From assembly GCA_012728025.1 (NCBI GenBank), contig JAAYFX010000025.1:1-10851 (forward strand): a DNA stretch of 10,851 bases. The letters run 5' to 3'. A program made the translations under genes and the position numbers. The notes under the pieces were generated by a model that saw only the letters and a list, made by a program, of their open reading frames with translations, had not been told where the DNA came from and did not search any database. Source of the DNA: Clostridiales bacterium. GTDB taxonomy: Bacteria > Bacillota > Clostridia > Oscillospirales > Oscillospiraceae. Positions 1 through 6,654 of the stretch are shown in pieces. The number at the start of each line of letters is the position of its first letter. Within the stretch, counting starts at the first letter, position 1.

Positions 1-227
1 CTGCTGTTCTTCCCAAGGGCACAGGATATATAACCGATTTGGGCATGACGGGAGCGGCAGTTTCGGTTTTGGGCATAGTTCCCCAGCAGAGTATAGACAA
101 TTTCCTCGGTGCGCCGCCCCGACGTTATGAGTCTGCCGGAGGAGAGGGGAAGATGGAATGTGCGGTGTTCACTCTTGACTCTGAGACGGGACGCTGCCTT
201 AATGTGGAGGCATTGAGAATTCAATGA
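1..227 (+). CDS. ymdB: YmdB-type metallophosphoesterase, C-terminal end (5' truncated by window)
   Basis: Only the last 74 codons are present; reading begins in frame at base 3 (bases 1-2 complete an earlier codon). The visible protein opens AVLPKGTGYITDLGMTG, which matches the conserved C-terminal block of the YmdB family (TIGR00282-like; usually about 260-280 residues), where VLPKGTAYITDxGMTGP and a following SVLG segment are typical. YmdB of Bacillus subtilis is a cytoplasmic calcineurin-like phosphodiesterase active on 2',3'- and 3',5'-cyclic nucleotides and affects biofilm formation and motility. The metal-binding residues of the family lie in the part before this window and cannot be checked. 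The stop codon overlaps the next start as ATGA (224-227), so it is probably co-transcribed and translationally coupled with the nuclease downstream. Recognition is by motif memory and is fairly confident. Confidence 0.82.
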   Translation, partial: AVLPKGTGYITDLGMTGAAVSVLGIVPQQSIDNFLGAPPRRYESAGGEGKMECAVFTLDSETGRCLNVEALRIQ

Positions 228-1327
228 GAAAGCTAAAGCTATTACACGCAGCCGATTTGCATCTTGACTCTAGCTTCGAGTCCCTAAGCCCCGAGGCGGC
301 TCAGGCACGAAGGCAGGGTCAGCGCCAGCTTGTTTTCAAAATGGCGGAGCTGGCGGAAAAGCTTGCGGTGGACGCTGTTTTGCTTTGCGGGGATATATTT
401 AACGGCCTTGAGGTTTCAAAGGAAACCATGAGTGATTTTTGCAGGGCCTTGGGAGCTTTGCCCTGTCCTGTGCTTATAGCCCCCGGCAACCACGACCCCT
501 ACACTGCCTATTCCATGTGGGAGATGGTCCATCTGCCGGAAAATATGTTTATCTTTAAAAAAGAAACAATTGAGTGTGTTCAACTGCCCGGCGTGAAAGC
601 AAGGTTTTGGGGTGCAGGCTTCCAAAACGCCTTTTGCAAGCCCCTTTTGCGGGACTTTGAAGCACCGGAAAAACGCTCGGATTTGCCAGATATTATGTTG
701 CTTCACGGGGATGTGGGAAACGGCGAATCGGCCTATAACGCCATAAGCCGTGAGGATATATTAAAAAGCGGCATGGACTACATAGCCTTAGGGCATATAC
801 ATACTGCCACAGCCCTGAAAACCGCTGGGGAAACCCGTTATGCCTATTCCGGATGTACAGAGGGGCGGGGGTTTGACGAAACCGGAGAAAAGGGCGTTTT
901 GTTTATAACTGTCACAGAGGAAGGGGTAAAATCAGACTTTCTGCCTCTGGGTGGTGTGCGCTATGAGGTTTTTCGGGTAGATGTAAGTGAGGGTGAGCCG
1001 GTTAAGGAAATAATGAAGGCGGCAAGCGGCATGAAAACCACCGACTACTGCCGGATTATCCTAACAGGAGAATGCACACCTGCGCCGGATATGGCAGAGC
1101 TGCGGAGAAAACTTGAAGGTTGCTTTGCCGAGGTTTCCCTTCGGGACGAAACCGTGCCGAAGCGGGACATCTGGGCCCAAACAGGGCAGGACACCCTAAC
1201 AGGGGTGTTTCTCAAAAAATTGCGCAGCCTATACGACGGTGCAAAAAACGACAGGGAGCAGCAGATTGTTGAAATGGCCGTCCGCTATGGACTTTCGGCA
1301 ATGGAGGATGGAGGGCAGCCCCTTTGA
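224..1327 (+). CDS. yhaO: Mre11/SbcD-like DNA repair nuclease, YhaO type
   Basis: A 367-residue calcineurin-like metallophosphoesterase. All metal-binding motifs are visible in order: ADLH (residues 10-13), GD (56-57), GNHD (88-91), HGD (161-163) and GHIH (190-193), so the two-metal nuclease centre appears intact. Shortly after comes YSGCTEGRGFDE (208-219), equivalent to the SPQ/TEGR-FDE block that closes the catalytic domain in SbcD/YhaO proteins. Residues after about 245 should be the capping and ATPase-binding part. Family members cut DNA ends with a Rad50/SbcC-like ATPase, and the gene next door encodes one, overlapping it by 4 bases. It is slightly shorter than Bacillus YhaO (about 400 residues). 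The ATG at 224 sits inside ATGA with the ymdB stop; GGAGG at 206-210 is a somewhat distant Shine-Dalgarno, which fits coupling to upstream translation. No signal peptide or membrane segment is seen. Function in repair is known for the family and inferred here. Confidence 0.88.
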   Translation: MRKLKLLHAADLHLDSSFESLSPEAAQARRQGQRQLVFKMAELAEKLAVDAVLLCGDIFNGLEVSKETMSDFCRALGALPCPVLIAPGNHDPYTAYSMWEMVHLPENMFIFKKETIECVQLPGVKARFWGAGFQNAFCKPLLRDFEAPEKRSDLPDIMLLHGDVGNGESAYNAISREDILKSGMDYIALGHIHTATALKTAGETRYAYSGCTEGRGFDETGEKGVLFITVTEEGVKSDFLPLGGVRYEVFRVDVSEGEPVKEIMKAASGMKTTDYCRIILTGECTPAPDMAELRRKLEGCFAEVSLRDETVPKRDIWAQTGQDTLTGVFLKKLRSLYDGAKNDREQQIVEMAVRYGLSAMEDGGQPL

Positions 1328-3288
1328 TAATACGCAAGATGACAGCAAGCTTCGGAAAGCTTCAAAACGACAGTCTTGAGCTTTCCGAGGGCTTAAATAT
1401 AATTTATGCGCCCAATGAGAGCGGAAAATCCACTTGGTGCGGTTTTATTAAGGCAATGCTCTATGGCATTGACAGCTCTGCAAGAGAGAAAGGCGGCGTA
1501 AAACCAGATAAAATTAAATACGCTCCATGGAGCGGAATTGCTATGGCAGGGACAATGGATATAACATATGAGGGTCGTGCCATAAGCCTTGAAAGAAAGG
1601 GGAAGGCCAACGCCCCCATGCGTGAATTTACGGCAAAGCTTACAGGAACAGGTACGGCAGCAGGTATCCCTGCCGCCACAGCCGGAGAAACCCTTACGGG
1701 AGTCAGCAAAGACGTTTTTGAACGCAGTGCCTTCATAGGTCAGGGCAAGCTTAGCGTCGGGGGCAGCCCCGAATTGGAAAAACGCATTGCCGCCATAGTG
1801 CAGACAGGGGAGGAGAACATCTCCTATACCGAGTCGAAGGAAAGGCTTGACTCGGCAATTCGCCGCAGAAGATATAATAAAAGCGGACGTTTACCGGAGC
1901 TTGAAAAAGAAATTTCTGAAAATCGTGAACTGCTCATAGAAACTATGAGGGAAGGGAAAAAAGGCGAGGATTTGCGTCGGGCAAAGCTTGCGGCAATAAA
2001 CCGGCGGGACGAGCTTTTAGACAAGGTGGGGGAGATACGCCAGCGGGCGAGGCGGGAGTCTATGGAGATGCTTTCGGGATACAGGGGCAGGATAAAGACC
2101 ATAGAAAGTGAGCTTGAAGAGCTTGAGGCCGAGATTGACGAAGTTGGAAAAAAGCTTGACAATGGGCTTTTTGGCAGGGAAGACCCCAGAAAATGCAGGC
2201 AGAAGCTTAGCCTTGAAAGGAAAAAAACAGTCTCTCTCATGGATGAGGCTAAAAGCGGCGGAACCATTTCCCTTAACATTGCACTGCTTGCGGGAATAAT
2301 CATCATAGGGGCGGCCCTTGGTATATTCACCTTTTACATACCCGCCGCCGCAACAGGGCTTCTGGCCGCCGTTCAGGGATTGCGCATATTTTCTATTGTA
2401 AAAAAACATGAAAAAGCAAGGCTTCAGGAAAAGCTAATCCTTGCCCAATACGGCGTTTCAAGTTTTGACGAGGTCGAGCTTATTTTAGATACCCATGAAA
2501 AGTTTTATGAAAATGCCACAGAGCTTTTAACAAAAAAACAGGAATTATCAACACAGCTTGACAAGGCACGAAAAAGTCAGGAGGAGCTTGACGAGTCTAT
2601 ATTGCAGCAGCTTGACTTTGTGGAGGGGGACAGTGAATCGGCCCAATATACAAAGCTTTTGGAAGCGGCCGAGGCTGACCTTAAAAACGTTCGGGAGCAG
2701 GGGGCAATATGGGAGGGCAGGCAAAGTGTCTTACCCGATATTGACGAGCTTCAGGAAAAGCTGCGAAATCTTCAGGAGGAGTATGAGTCCGTAAAAATGG
2801 AGCATGAGGCTCTTGTTCTGGCTTCGGATATTTTGGCGGAGGCGGGGGGCGAGATACAGCACAGGATGACCCCAAGGCTGAGTATGCGCACAGCAGAGCT
2901 TTTTTCTCTTTTTACAGACAACAGCTATGATTCCATATTACTGGATAAGGAGCTTCGTGCGGCGGCAAGACCCGTTGGAGATGTGGTTTCCAGAGAGGCC
3001 ACATTTTTAAGCGCCGGTGCCATTGACCAGCTTTATCTATCCATACGCCTTGCCATCTGCGAGTTGGCACTGCCGCCGGAAAAAAGCTGTCCCATAATTT
3101 TGGATGACGCCTTGGTAAACTTTGACGACATAAGGGCAAGAGCCGCCCTTAATGTTTTACAAAACCTTGCGAAAGAGCGCCAGATTATTTTATTTAGTTG
3201 CCACAGACGGGAGGCGGAAATGGCCGCCGGATACGAAAATGTAAGGATAATAGACCTTCAGGGGAAAAACTCTGATTTTCCTTTATAA
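1324..3288 (+). CDS. Rad50/SbcC-like AAA ATPase (YhaN-like) with a membrane hairpin in the coiled coil
   Basis: A 654-residue SMC-style ATPase. The N-terminal half holds a Walker A motif APNESGKST (29-37) and a Q-loop glutamine (FIGQGKL, Q140). The C-terminal half holds an ABC-type signature LSAGAIDQL (562-570), a Walker B IILDDALVNF (591-600) and a switch histidine in ILFSCHRRE (H627). Between them are charged heptad-like coiled-coil arms (about 190-310 and 360-510). At their apex is a strongly hydrophobic stretch (about 314-358), best read as two membrane helices joined by a tight turn near residue 339. There is no CxxC zinc hook. Bacillus YhaN is longer (about 960 residues). The TTG start at 1324 is chosen because GAGG at 1311-1314 is well spaced and the family's first strand (IIRKMTASFGKL) begins there; the in-frame ATG at 1339 would remove it. 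Coupled to yhaO by a TTGA overlap. Likely role: driving the partner nuclease near the membrane (inference). Confidence 0.85.
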   Translation: MIIRKMTASFGKLQNDSLELSEGLNIIYAPNESGKSTWCGFIKAMLYGIDSSAREKGGVKPDKIKYAPWSGIAMAGTMDITYEGRAISLERKGKANAPMREFTAKLTGTGTAAGIPAATAGETLTGVSKDVFERSAFIGQGKLSVGGSPELEKRIAAIVQTGEENISYTESKERLDSAIRRRRYNKSGRLPELEKEISENRELLIETMREGKKGEDLRRAKLAAINRRDELLDKVGEIRQRARRESMEMLSGYRGRIKTIESELEELEAEIDEVGKKLDNGLFGREDPRKCRQKLSLERKKTVSLMDEAKSGGTISLNIALLAGIIIIGAALGIFTFYIPAAATGLLAAVQGLRIFSIVKKHEKARLQEKLILAQYGVSSFDEVELILDTHEKFYENATELLTKKQELSTQLDKARKSQEELDESILQQLDFVEGDSESAQYTKLLEAAEADLKNVREQGAIWEGRQSVLPDIDELQEKLRNLQEEYESVKMEHEALVLASDILAEAGGEIQHRMTPRLSMRTAELFSLFTDNSYDSILLDKELRAAARPVGDVVSREATFLSAGAIDQLYLSIRLAICELALPPEKSCPIILDDALVNFDDIRARAALNVLQNLAKERQIILFSCHRREAEMAAGYENVRIIDLQGKNSDFPL

Positions 3289-3305
3289 ATCGAAAGGAAT
3301 TACAA

Positions 3306-4310
3306 ATGAACACCTTTGGTGAAAACATAAGGCTGACAATTTTCGGAGAGTCCCACGGGCAGGCTGTGGGAATGGTGTTGGATAACTTTCCGGCAGGGGA
3401 AGCCATAGATATGAATGAACTTTTTAAGGAAATGCAACGCCGTGCTCCGGGGGGAGGGGAAACCACCACAGCGAGAAAAGAAGCGGACGAGCCTGAATTT
3501 ATAAGCGGCCTGCTAAACGGGCACACCACAGGAGCACCCCTTTGTGCCATAATAAAAAACACCGATGTACGGCCTTCGGATTACCATCCGGAAACACCCC
3601 GCCCCGGTCATGCGGACTTAACAGCCCAGATAAGATATAAGGGCTTTTCAGACTTTCGCGGGGGAGGGCCTTTCAGCGGCAGGCTTACAGCGGCAATGCT
3701 TGTAGCCGGAGCCGTCTGCAAGCAGGCCCTTAAACGTCGGGGCATTGAAGTCGAGGGAAAAGTAAGTCGTGTGGGCGCAGCAGAATGCTCCCAGCCCAAT
3801 TTTGACTTTGCCATGAAGAAGGAAATACTGGATGCCCGAGCCGGCGGAGACAGTGTGGGCGGCATTATAGAATGCAGTGCCACGGGAGCTCCCGCAGGCA
3901 TAGGCGGACTTATGTTCGGAGGCATGGAAAGCCGCATTTCCCAAGGGCTTTTTGCCATTCCGGGGGTAAAGGGCGTGGAGTTCGGCGCAGGTTTTGAAAT
4001 GGCTCTTATGCGCGGCTCTCAGGCAAATGACCCCATAGTTATGGAGGATGGGCGGATATATACCGAGACGAATAAAGCCGGCGGTATAAACGGCGGCCTT
4101 ACAAATGGTATGCCTTTGGTGGTTCGCTGTGCCTTTCGGCCAACTCCCTCCATTAGTCGGGAGCAAAAAACCGTTAATCTCTTAAAATGCGAAAACACCA
4201 CTATTCGCACCCTTGGCAGACACGACCCCTGCATAGTGCCTCGGGCTGTGCCGGTGGTTGAAGGTATGCTGGCCTTTTGCCTTATGGACGCTCTTTGCGA
4301 AAACTGGTAA
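3306..4310 (+). CDS. aroC: Chorismate synthase
   Basis: A 334-residue enzyme of the last shikimate step, converting 5-enolpyruvylshikimate 3-phosphate to chorismate with reduced FMN in the cytoplasm. Family landmarks are all visible: FGESHG (13-18), RRAPGGG (45-51), RPGHADLT (99-106), GGGPFSGRLTA (119-129), GGINGGLTNGMP (259-270) and RHDPCIVPRAVPVVE (305-319). It is on the short side for the family (about 350-390), mostly because little follows the RHDPC block; nothing essential seems lost. AAAGGAA (3293-3299) sits correctly before the ATG. The gene begins 17 bases after the ATPase stop and is probably co-transcribed with it, although no other aromatic-pathway gene is nearby. The hairpin at 4339-4369 follows. 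Confidence 0.97.
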   Translation: MNTFGENIRLTIFGESHGQAVGMVLDNFPAGEAIDMNELFKEMQRRAPGGGETTTARKEADEPEFISGLLNGHTTGAPLCAIIKNTDVRPSDYHPETPRPGHADLTAQIRYKGFSDFRGGGPFSGRLTAAMLVAGAVCKQALKRRGIEVEGKVSRVGAAECSQPNFDFAMKKEILDARAGGDSVGGIIECSATGAPAGIGGLMFGGMESRISQGLFAIPGVKGVEFGAGFEMALMRGSQANDPIVMEDGRIYTETNKAGGINGGLTNGMPLVVRCAFRPTPSISREQKTVNLLKCENTTIRTLGRHDPCIVPRAVPVVEGMLAFCLMDALCENW

Positions 4311-4338
4311 AGTGCTGTTAAAATTAAAAATAAATGCA

Positions 4339-4369
4339 AAAAAGACCGATTTTCAGTTAAGGTCTTTTT
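4339..4369 (+). terminator. Probable Rho-independent terminator after aroC
   Basis: The arms AAAAAGACC (4339-4347) and GGTCTTTTT (4361-4369) are perfect complements, with a 13-base loop. The T run lies within the right arm, and the stem has only four strong pairs (GACC/GGTC), so it is weaker than the other terminators in the window. The A-rich left arm would also work as a T run on the other strand. Some readthrough into the next gene is likely, because I see no convincing promoter between aroC and 4405. Confidence 0.6.
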
Positions 4370-4404
4370 ATGCCCTCATTAACACGAAAGGAATGTTCTT
4401 TTAT

Positions 4405-5241
4405 ATGAAACTTTTTAAGTCAAAGAATAAGAATGAGGAAAATGCCGACCTTGAAGAAGAAAGGGAGGACGGGGAAGAGCTAGGCGAGGAAAGCAATGAA
4501 AAGCCCGAAAGCGTGAAAAACGCTGAAAAACGCATAAACACCCTGCTCCGCTGTCTTGGGGGGCTTGTTCTCGCTGGGCTTTTTCTTTTTCTGTCCGGTC
4601 TTGCTATTTTCGACTTGCTGGAGGGCCCTCGGGAAGTCGAGTCCATTCTGGATGAGGAAACAGGCAGCTTTGTGAAGCGGGATATTTTTGCCATAGTCGG
4701 AACCTATGGTGAGGCTGAAGAGGATTATGGAAAAAGCATAGTGCCTATGAGCAGTCAGTTTGTCACCGTTAAATTTACTGGGCGCTACCAAAAGTCTGCA
4801 AAAGCCATTGCCGAGCAAACAGAGGAATACATAGACGCTCTTTTGCCTGCTCTAGACCTTTATGTAGTGGTTCAAGGTACTGTGCAGGAGCTTTCAGAGG
4901 AGCAGTATGCCGAGCTTGAAACGTGGTTTAGGGAAAATGAGGATACATTGGTTGAAAAGGGCATGATAACCAATGTTGAGGATTTTTCCATCTATCTTTC
5001 CGATAAGGTTTTATTGGTGGATGTAGTGAATGGAAAAAGTCAAAACATGGTGATAATAACCACAATTCTTGCCGTTTTAAGCTTTGCCTATGTATTAGCC
5101 GAGCTTTTAATCCTTGCCCTTGGCGGAATAAGAAGCAAAGCTGCGAGACATGATAGCTCCGACGGAAACGAAAAAGCTTCGGAGGATGAGGATGTAGATT
5201 TGGGAAAAAACATGGAAGCGGAGGATAGTAATGAGTTATAG
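4405..5241 (+). CDS. Unrecognised two-pass membrane protein with acidic tails
   Basis: I do not recognise this 278-residue protein. Its layout is clear. It has a very acidic, Lys/Glu-rich N-terminal tail (1-45), a membrane helix (about 47-71), a soluble region of about 140 residues (73-213), a second helix (about 214-241), then a short basic stop (IRSKAARHD) and an acidic C-terminal tail rich in Asp/Glu/Ser. By the positive-inside rule both tails should be cytoplasmic and the central region outside. That region has a possible alpha/beta pattern (FVTVKFTGRYQ, LYVVVQGTVQEL, KVLLVDVVNG) and no cysteines or obvious catalytic motif. The reading frame is open from 4258 inside aroC and includes another ATG at 4393, but AAAGGAA (4387-4393) only suits the ATG at 4405. 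The last 11 bases overlap the methyltransferase start, so the two are likely translated together. Function unknown. Confidence 0.75.
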   Translation: MKLFKSKNKNEENADLEEEREDGEELGEESNEKPESVKNAEKRINTLLRCLGGLVLAGLFLFLSGLAIFDLLEGPREVESILDEETGSFVKRDIFAIVGTYGEAEEDYGKSIVPMSSQFVTVKFTGRYQKSAKAIAEQTEEYIDALLPALDLYVVVQGTVQELSEEQYAELETWFRENEDTLVEKGMITNVEDFSIYLSDKVLLVDVVNGKSQNMVIITTILAVLSFAYVLAELLILALGGIRSKAARHDSSDGNEKASEDEDVDLGKNMEAEDSNEL

Positions 5242-6349
5242 CTTTTGCGCACCCTGTCATTTTGGGGTTGAGGGACTTGTGGCGGAAGAAATGCGCAGGC
5301 TGGAGCTTGAAAATGTGCGGGCTGAAAACGGAAGGGTAAGATTTGAAGGTGACGACAGAAAGCTTGCCAGAGCCAGCCTTTGGCTGCGCTGTGCCGAGCG
5401 TATTCTCCTTGAGGTGGGAAGCTTTGAAGCGAGAACCTTTGACGAGCTTTTTGAGGGAGTTCGTGCCCTGCCTTTGGAAAACTTCATACCAAAAAACGCC
5501 GCTTTTCCCGTTAAGGGACACAGCTTAAACTCAAAGCTGTTTTCAGTTTCAGACTGCCAGAGCATAATAAAAAAGGCCGCCGTAACAAGGCTTTCGGAGA
5601 AATACGGAATCCAGTGGTTTCCCGAGGATGGGGAAAAGCTGCAAATACGTTTTTCCATAATGGACGATGTTTGCTATATATACCTTGATGCCTCCGGCGA
5701 AGGTCTGCACAAAAGAGGGTATCGTCCAGCTCATGTGGCGGCCCCCCTTTCGGAAACCCTTGCGGCCTCTATGGTTCTTGTTTCCCGCTATCGGGGAAAA
5801 GGGGAGCTTTGTGACCCCTTTTGCGGCAGCGGCACCCTGCCCATTGAAGCCGCCCTCATAGCGAAAAACCGTGCGCCGAACTTAAAGCGAAGCTTTGCCG
5901 CCGAGGAGTGGAGCTTTATTGACCCCTCCGCTTGGAAAGAGGAAAGGCTTCGGGCGCCGGAGATGGAATATAAGGGAGACTACCGCATTTCCGGACAGGA
6001 TATTGACCCCAAGGCAATAGAAATTTCAAAAAGCAATGCCCGCCTTGCGGGAGTGGAAAACCTTATAAACTTTGAAACAGGCGACGCCACAGCTTTTAAC
6101 CGCAAGACGGACAACGGAATTCTCATAACAAACCCGCCCTACGGCGAGCGTCTTATGGAAAAAAATCAGGCTCAGGAGCTTTACAGTGCTTTCGGAAAAG
6201 CCTATTTTGCCTTGGAAAACTGGAAGCTTTACCTTCTGTCGTCTCACACGGAATTTGAACGCTGTTTTGGAAGGCCGGCAGAAAAGAAAAGAAAGCTTTA
6301 TAACGGCATGATAAAATGCGACCTTTATATGTATCTGAGCGGCAAATAA
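5231..6349 (+). CDS. ypsC: THUMP-domain class I SAM-dependent rRNA methyltransferase (YpsC / RlmL N-terminal type)
   Basis: A 372-residue protein of the family that makes N2-methylguanosine in 23S rRNA (E. coli RlmL, site G2445, is the studied relative). The N-terminal part (about 1-60) and a THUMP RNA-binding region (about 60-155) lead into LHKRGYR (159-165), a hallmark of this family. The Rossmann methyltransferase follows, with SAM motif DPFCGSGT (195-202), the acidic-loop motif GQDIDP (255-260) and the catalytic NPPYGER (301-307). It ends near YNGMIKCDLYMY (357-368). Unlike E. coli RlmL it lacks the second, RlmK-like methyltransferase half, as is normal in Firmicutes. GGAGG at 5220-5224 is well placed for the ATG at 5231, which overlaps the membrane-protein gene by 11 bases. 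The exact target nucleotide is inferred from the family. The stop codon lies in the loop of a perfect hairpin (6339-6360). Confidence 0.92.
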   Translation: MSYSFCAPCHFGVEGLVAEEMRRLELENVRAENGRVRFEGDDRKLARASLWLRCAERILLEVGSFEARTFDELFEGVRALPLENFIPKNAAFPVKGHSLNSKLFSVSDCQSIIKKAAVTRLSEKYGIQWFPEDGEKLQIRFSIMDDVCYIYLDASGEGLHKRGYRPAHVAAPLSETLAASMVLVSRYRGKGELCDPFCGSGTLPIEAALIAKNRAPNLKRSFAAEEWSFIDPSAWKEERLRAPEMEYKGDYRISGQDIDPKAIEISKSNARLAGVENLINFETGDATAFNRKTDNGILITNPPYGERLMEKNQAQELYSAFGKAYFALENWKLYLLSSHTEFERCFGRPAEKKRKLYNGMIKCDLYMYLSGK

Positions 6350-6384
6350 ATTTTTGCCGCCAAAAGTAAAGCTGCCTCTTGGCG
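6339..6384 (+). other. Two overlapping, mutually exclusive hairpins at the methyltransferase stop codon
   Basis: GCGGCAAA (6339-6346) pairs perfectly with TTTGCCGC (6353-6360); the TAA stop (6347-6349) is in the loop. A second stem, CGCCAA (6358-6363) with TTGGCG (6379-6384), reuses the last three bases of the first right arm, so only one can form at a time. Neither is followed by a T run (A7 follows the second), so neither is a standard intrinsic terminator. They may mark the 3' end of the transcript by another route, stabilise it, or be coincidence. Confidence 0.4.
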
Positions 6385-6457
6385 CTCAAAAAAACAGCTC
6401 ATAACAATTTGTTTACAACTTTTGAACTCCAAGAAGAGTAAAGACGAGAAAAAGCGA

Positions 6458-6526
6458 GCAAAACATAGTTTGGAGCAGTTAATATTGAGCAGATTGAGAC
6501 GTAAGCTGACAAATGACTTGTTTTGC
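6458..6526. repeat. Imperfect long inverted repeat upstream of the groES promoter
   Basis: GCAAAACA (6458-6465) is the exact complement of TGTTTTGC (6519-6526). Moving inward, TTTG (6469-6472) can pair with CAAA (6510-6513) and CAG (6475-6477) with CTG (6506-6508), giving an interrupted stem of about 15 pairs around a loop of some 28 bases. It lies upstream of the presumed groES transcription start, so it would act as DNA or in readthrough RNA. The interruptions keep confidence low. Confidence 0.35.
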
Positions 6527-6549
6527 ATCAGAAATGGATAAAATATAGC

Positions 6550-6581
6550 TTGCAGAATGGCATCACATGGATTATTATAAT
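6550..6581 (+). promoter_or_regulatory. groESL promoter (sigma-A type, weak -35)
   Basis: A perfect -10 box TATAAT is at 6576-6581. No good -35 is found at 17 bases; the nearest is TTGCAG (6550-6555) with a long 20-base spacer. The CIRCE operator begins 5 bases after the -10 box, so the expected start (about 6588) falls inside it, the usual arrangement for HrcA repression. Confidence 0.75.
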
Positions 6582-6586
6582 ATTCG

Positions 6587-6613
6587 TTAGCACTCGAAGT
6601 GGTTGAGTGCTAA
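6587..6613. promoter_or_regulatory. CIRCE operator (HrcA binding site)
   Basis: The sequence is TTAGCACTC (6587-6595), nine bases, then GAGTGCTAA (6605-6613): a perfect match to the CIRCE consensus with the standard 9-base spacer. HrcA binds this site and represses groESL until heat or other protein stress titrates GroEL from HrcA. The operator lies at the transcription start and in the 5' leader of groES. hrcA itself is not in the window. No CtsR-type direct repeat is seen. Confidence 0.97.
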
Positions 6614-6654
6614 CATCCATAAACTTTTGTTTACTATATTGGGAGGAATATAAG

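Larger units (their letters stand above)
6350..6586. other. AT-rich intergenic region upstream of groES
   Basis: With the operator and leader this makes a 305-base stretch between the methyltransferase and groES. I see no convincing gene: short frames on either strand lack ribosome binding sites and family features. It holds the hairpins at 6339-6384, an imperfect inverted repeat at 6458-6526 and the groES promoter. A clear T-tracted terminator for the methyltransferase is absent, so some transcription may continue into groES. Confidence 0.5.

Noticed and set aside
1824..2330. A serine-rich 168-codon frame on the minus strand inside the ATPase gene
   Set aside because: It is the antisense shadow of coiled-coil codons (GAG/CTT), with no ribosome binding site or family features.
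4295..4324. TTGCGA-18-TAAAAT as a promoter for the gene at 4405
   Set aside because: It overlaps the end of aroC, its -35 is weak, and its start would fall right before the terminator hairpin, which would stop the transcript.
4258..4404. A longer N-terminus for the two-pass membrane protein, from an upstream TTG or the ATG at 4393
   Set aside because: The extra residues run through the end of aroC and the terminator hairpin, and the only good ribosome binding site (4387-4393) overlaps the 4393 ATG and fits the ATG at 4405.
6339..6384. An intrinsic terminator after the methyltransferase gene
   Set aside because: The hairpins are sound, but no T run follows on either strand, so they are listed as structure only.
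6325..6528. A 67-codon minus-strand frame in the region before groES
   Set aside because: There is no ribosome binding site or recognisable domain, and it runs through the hairpins and the end of the methyltransferase gene.
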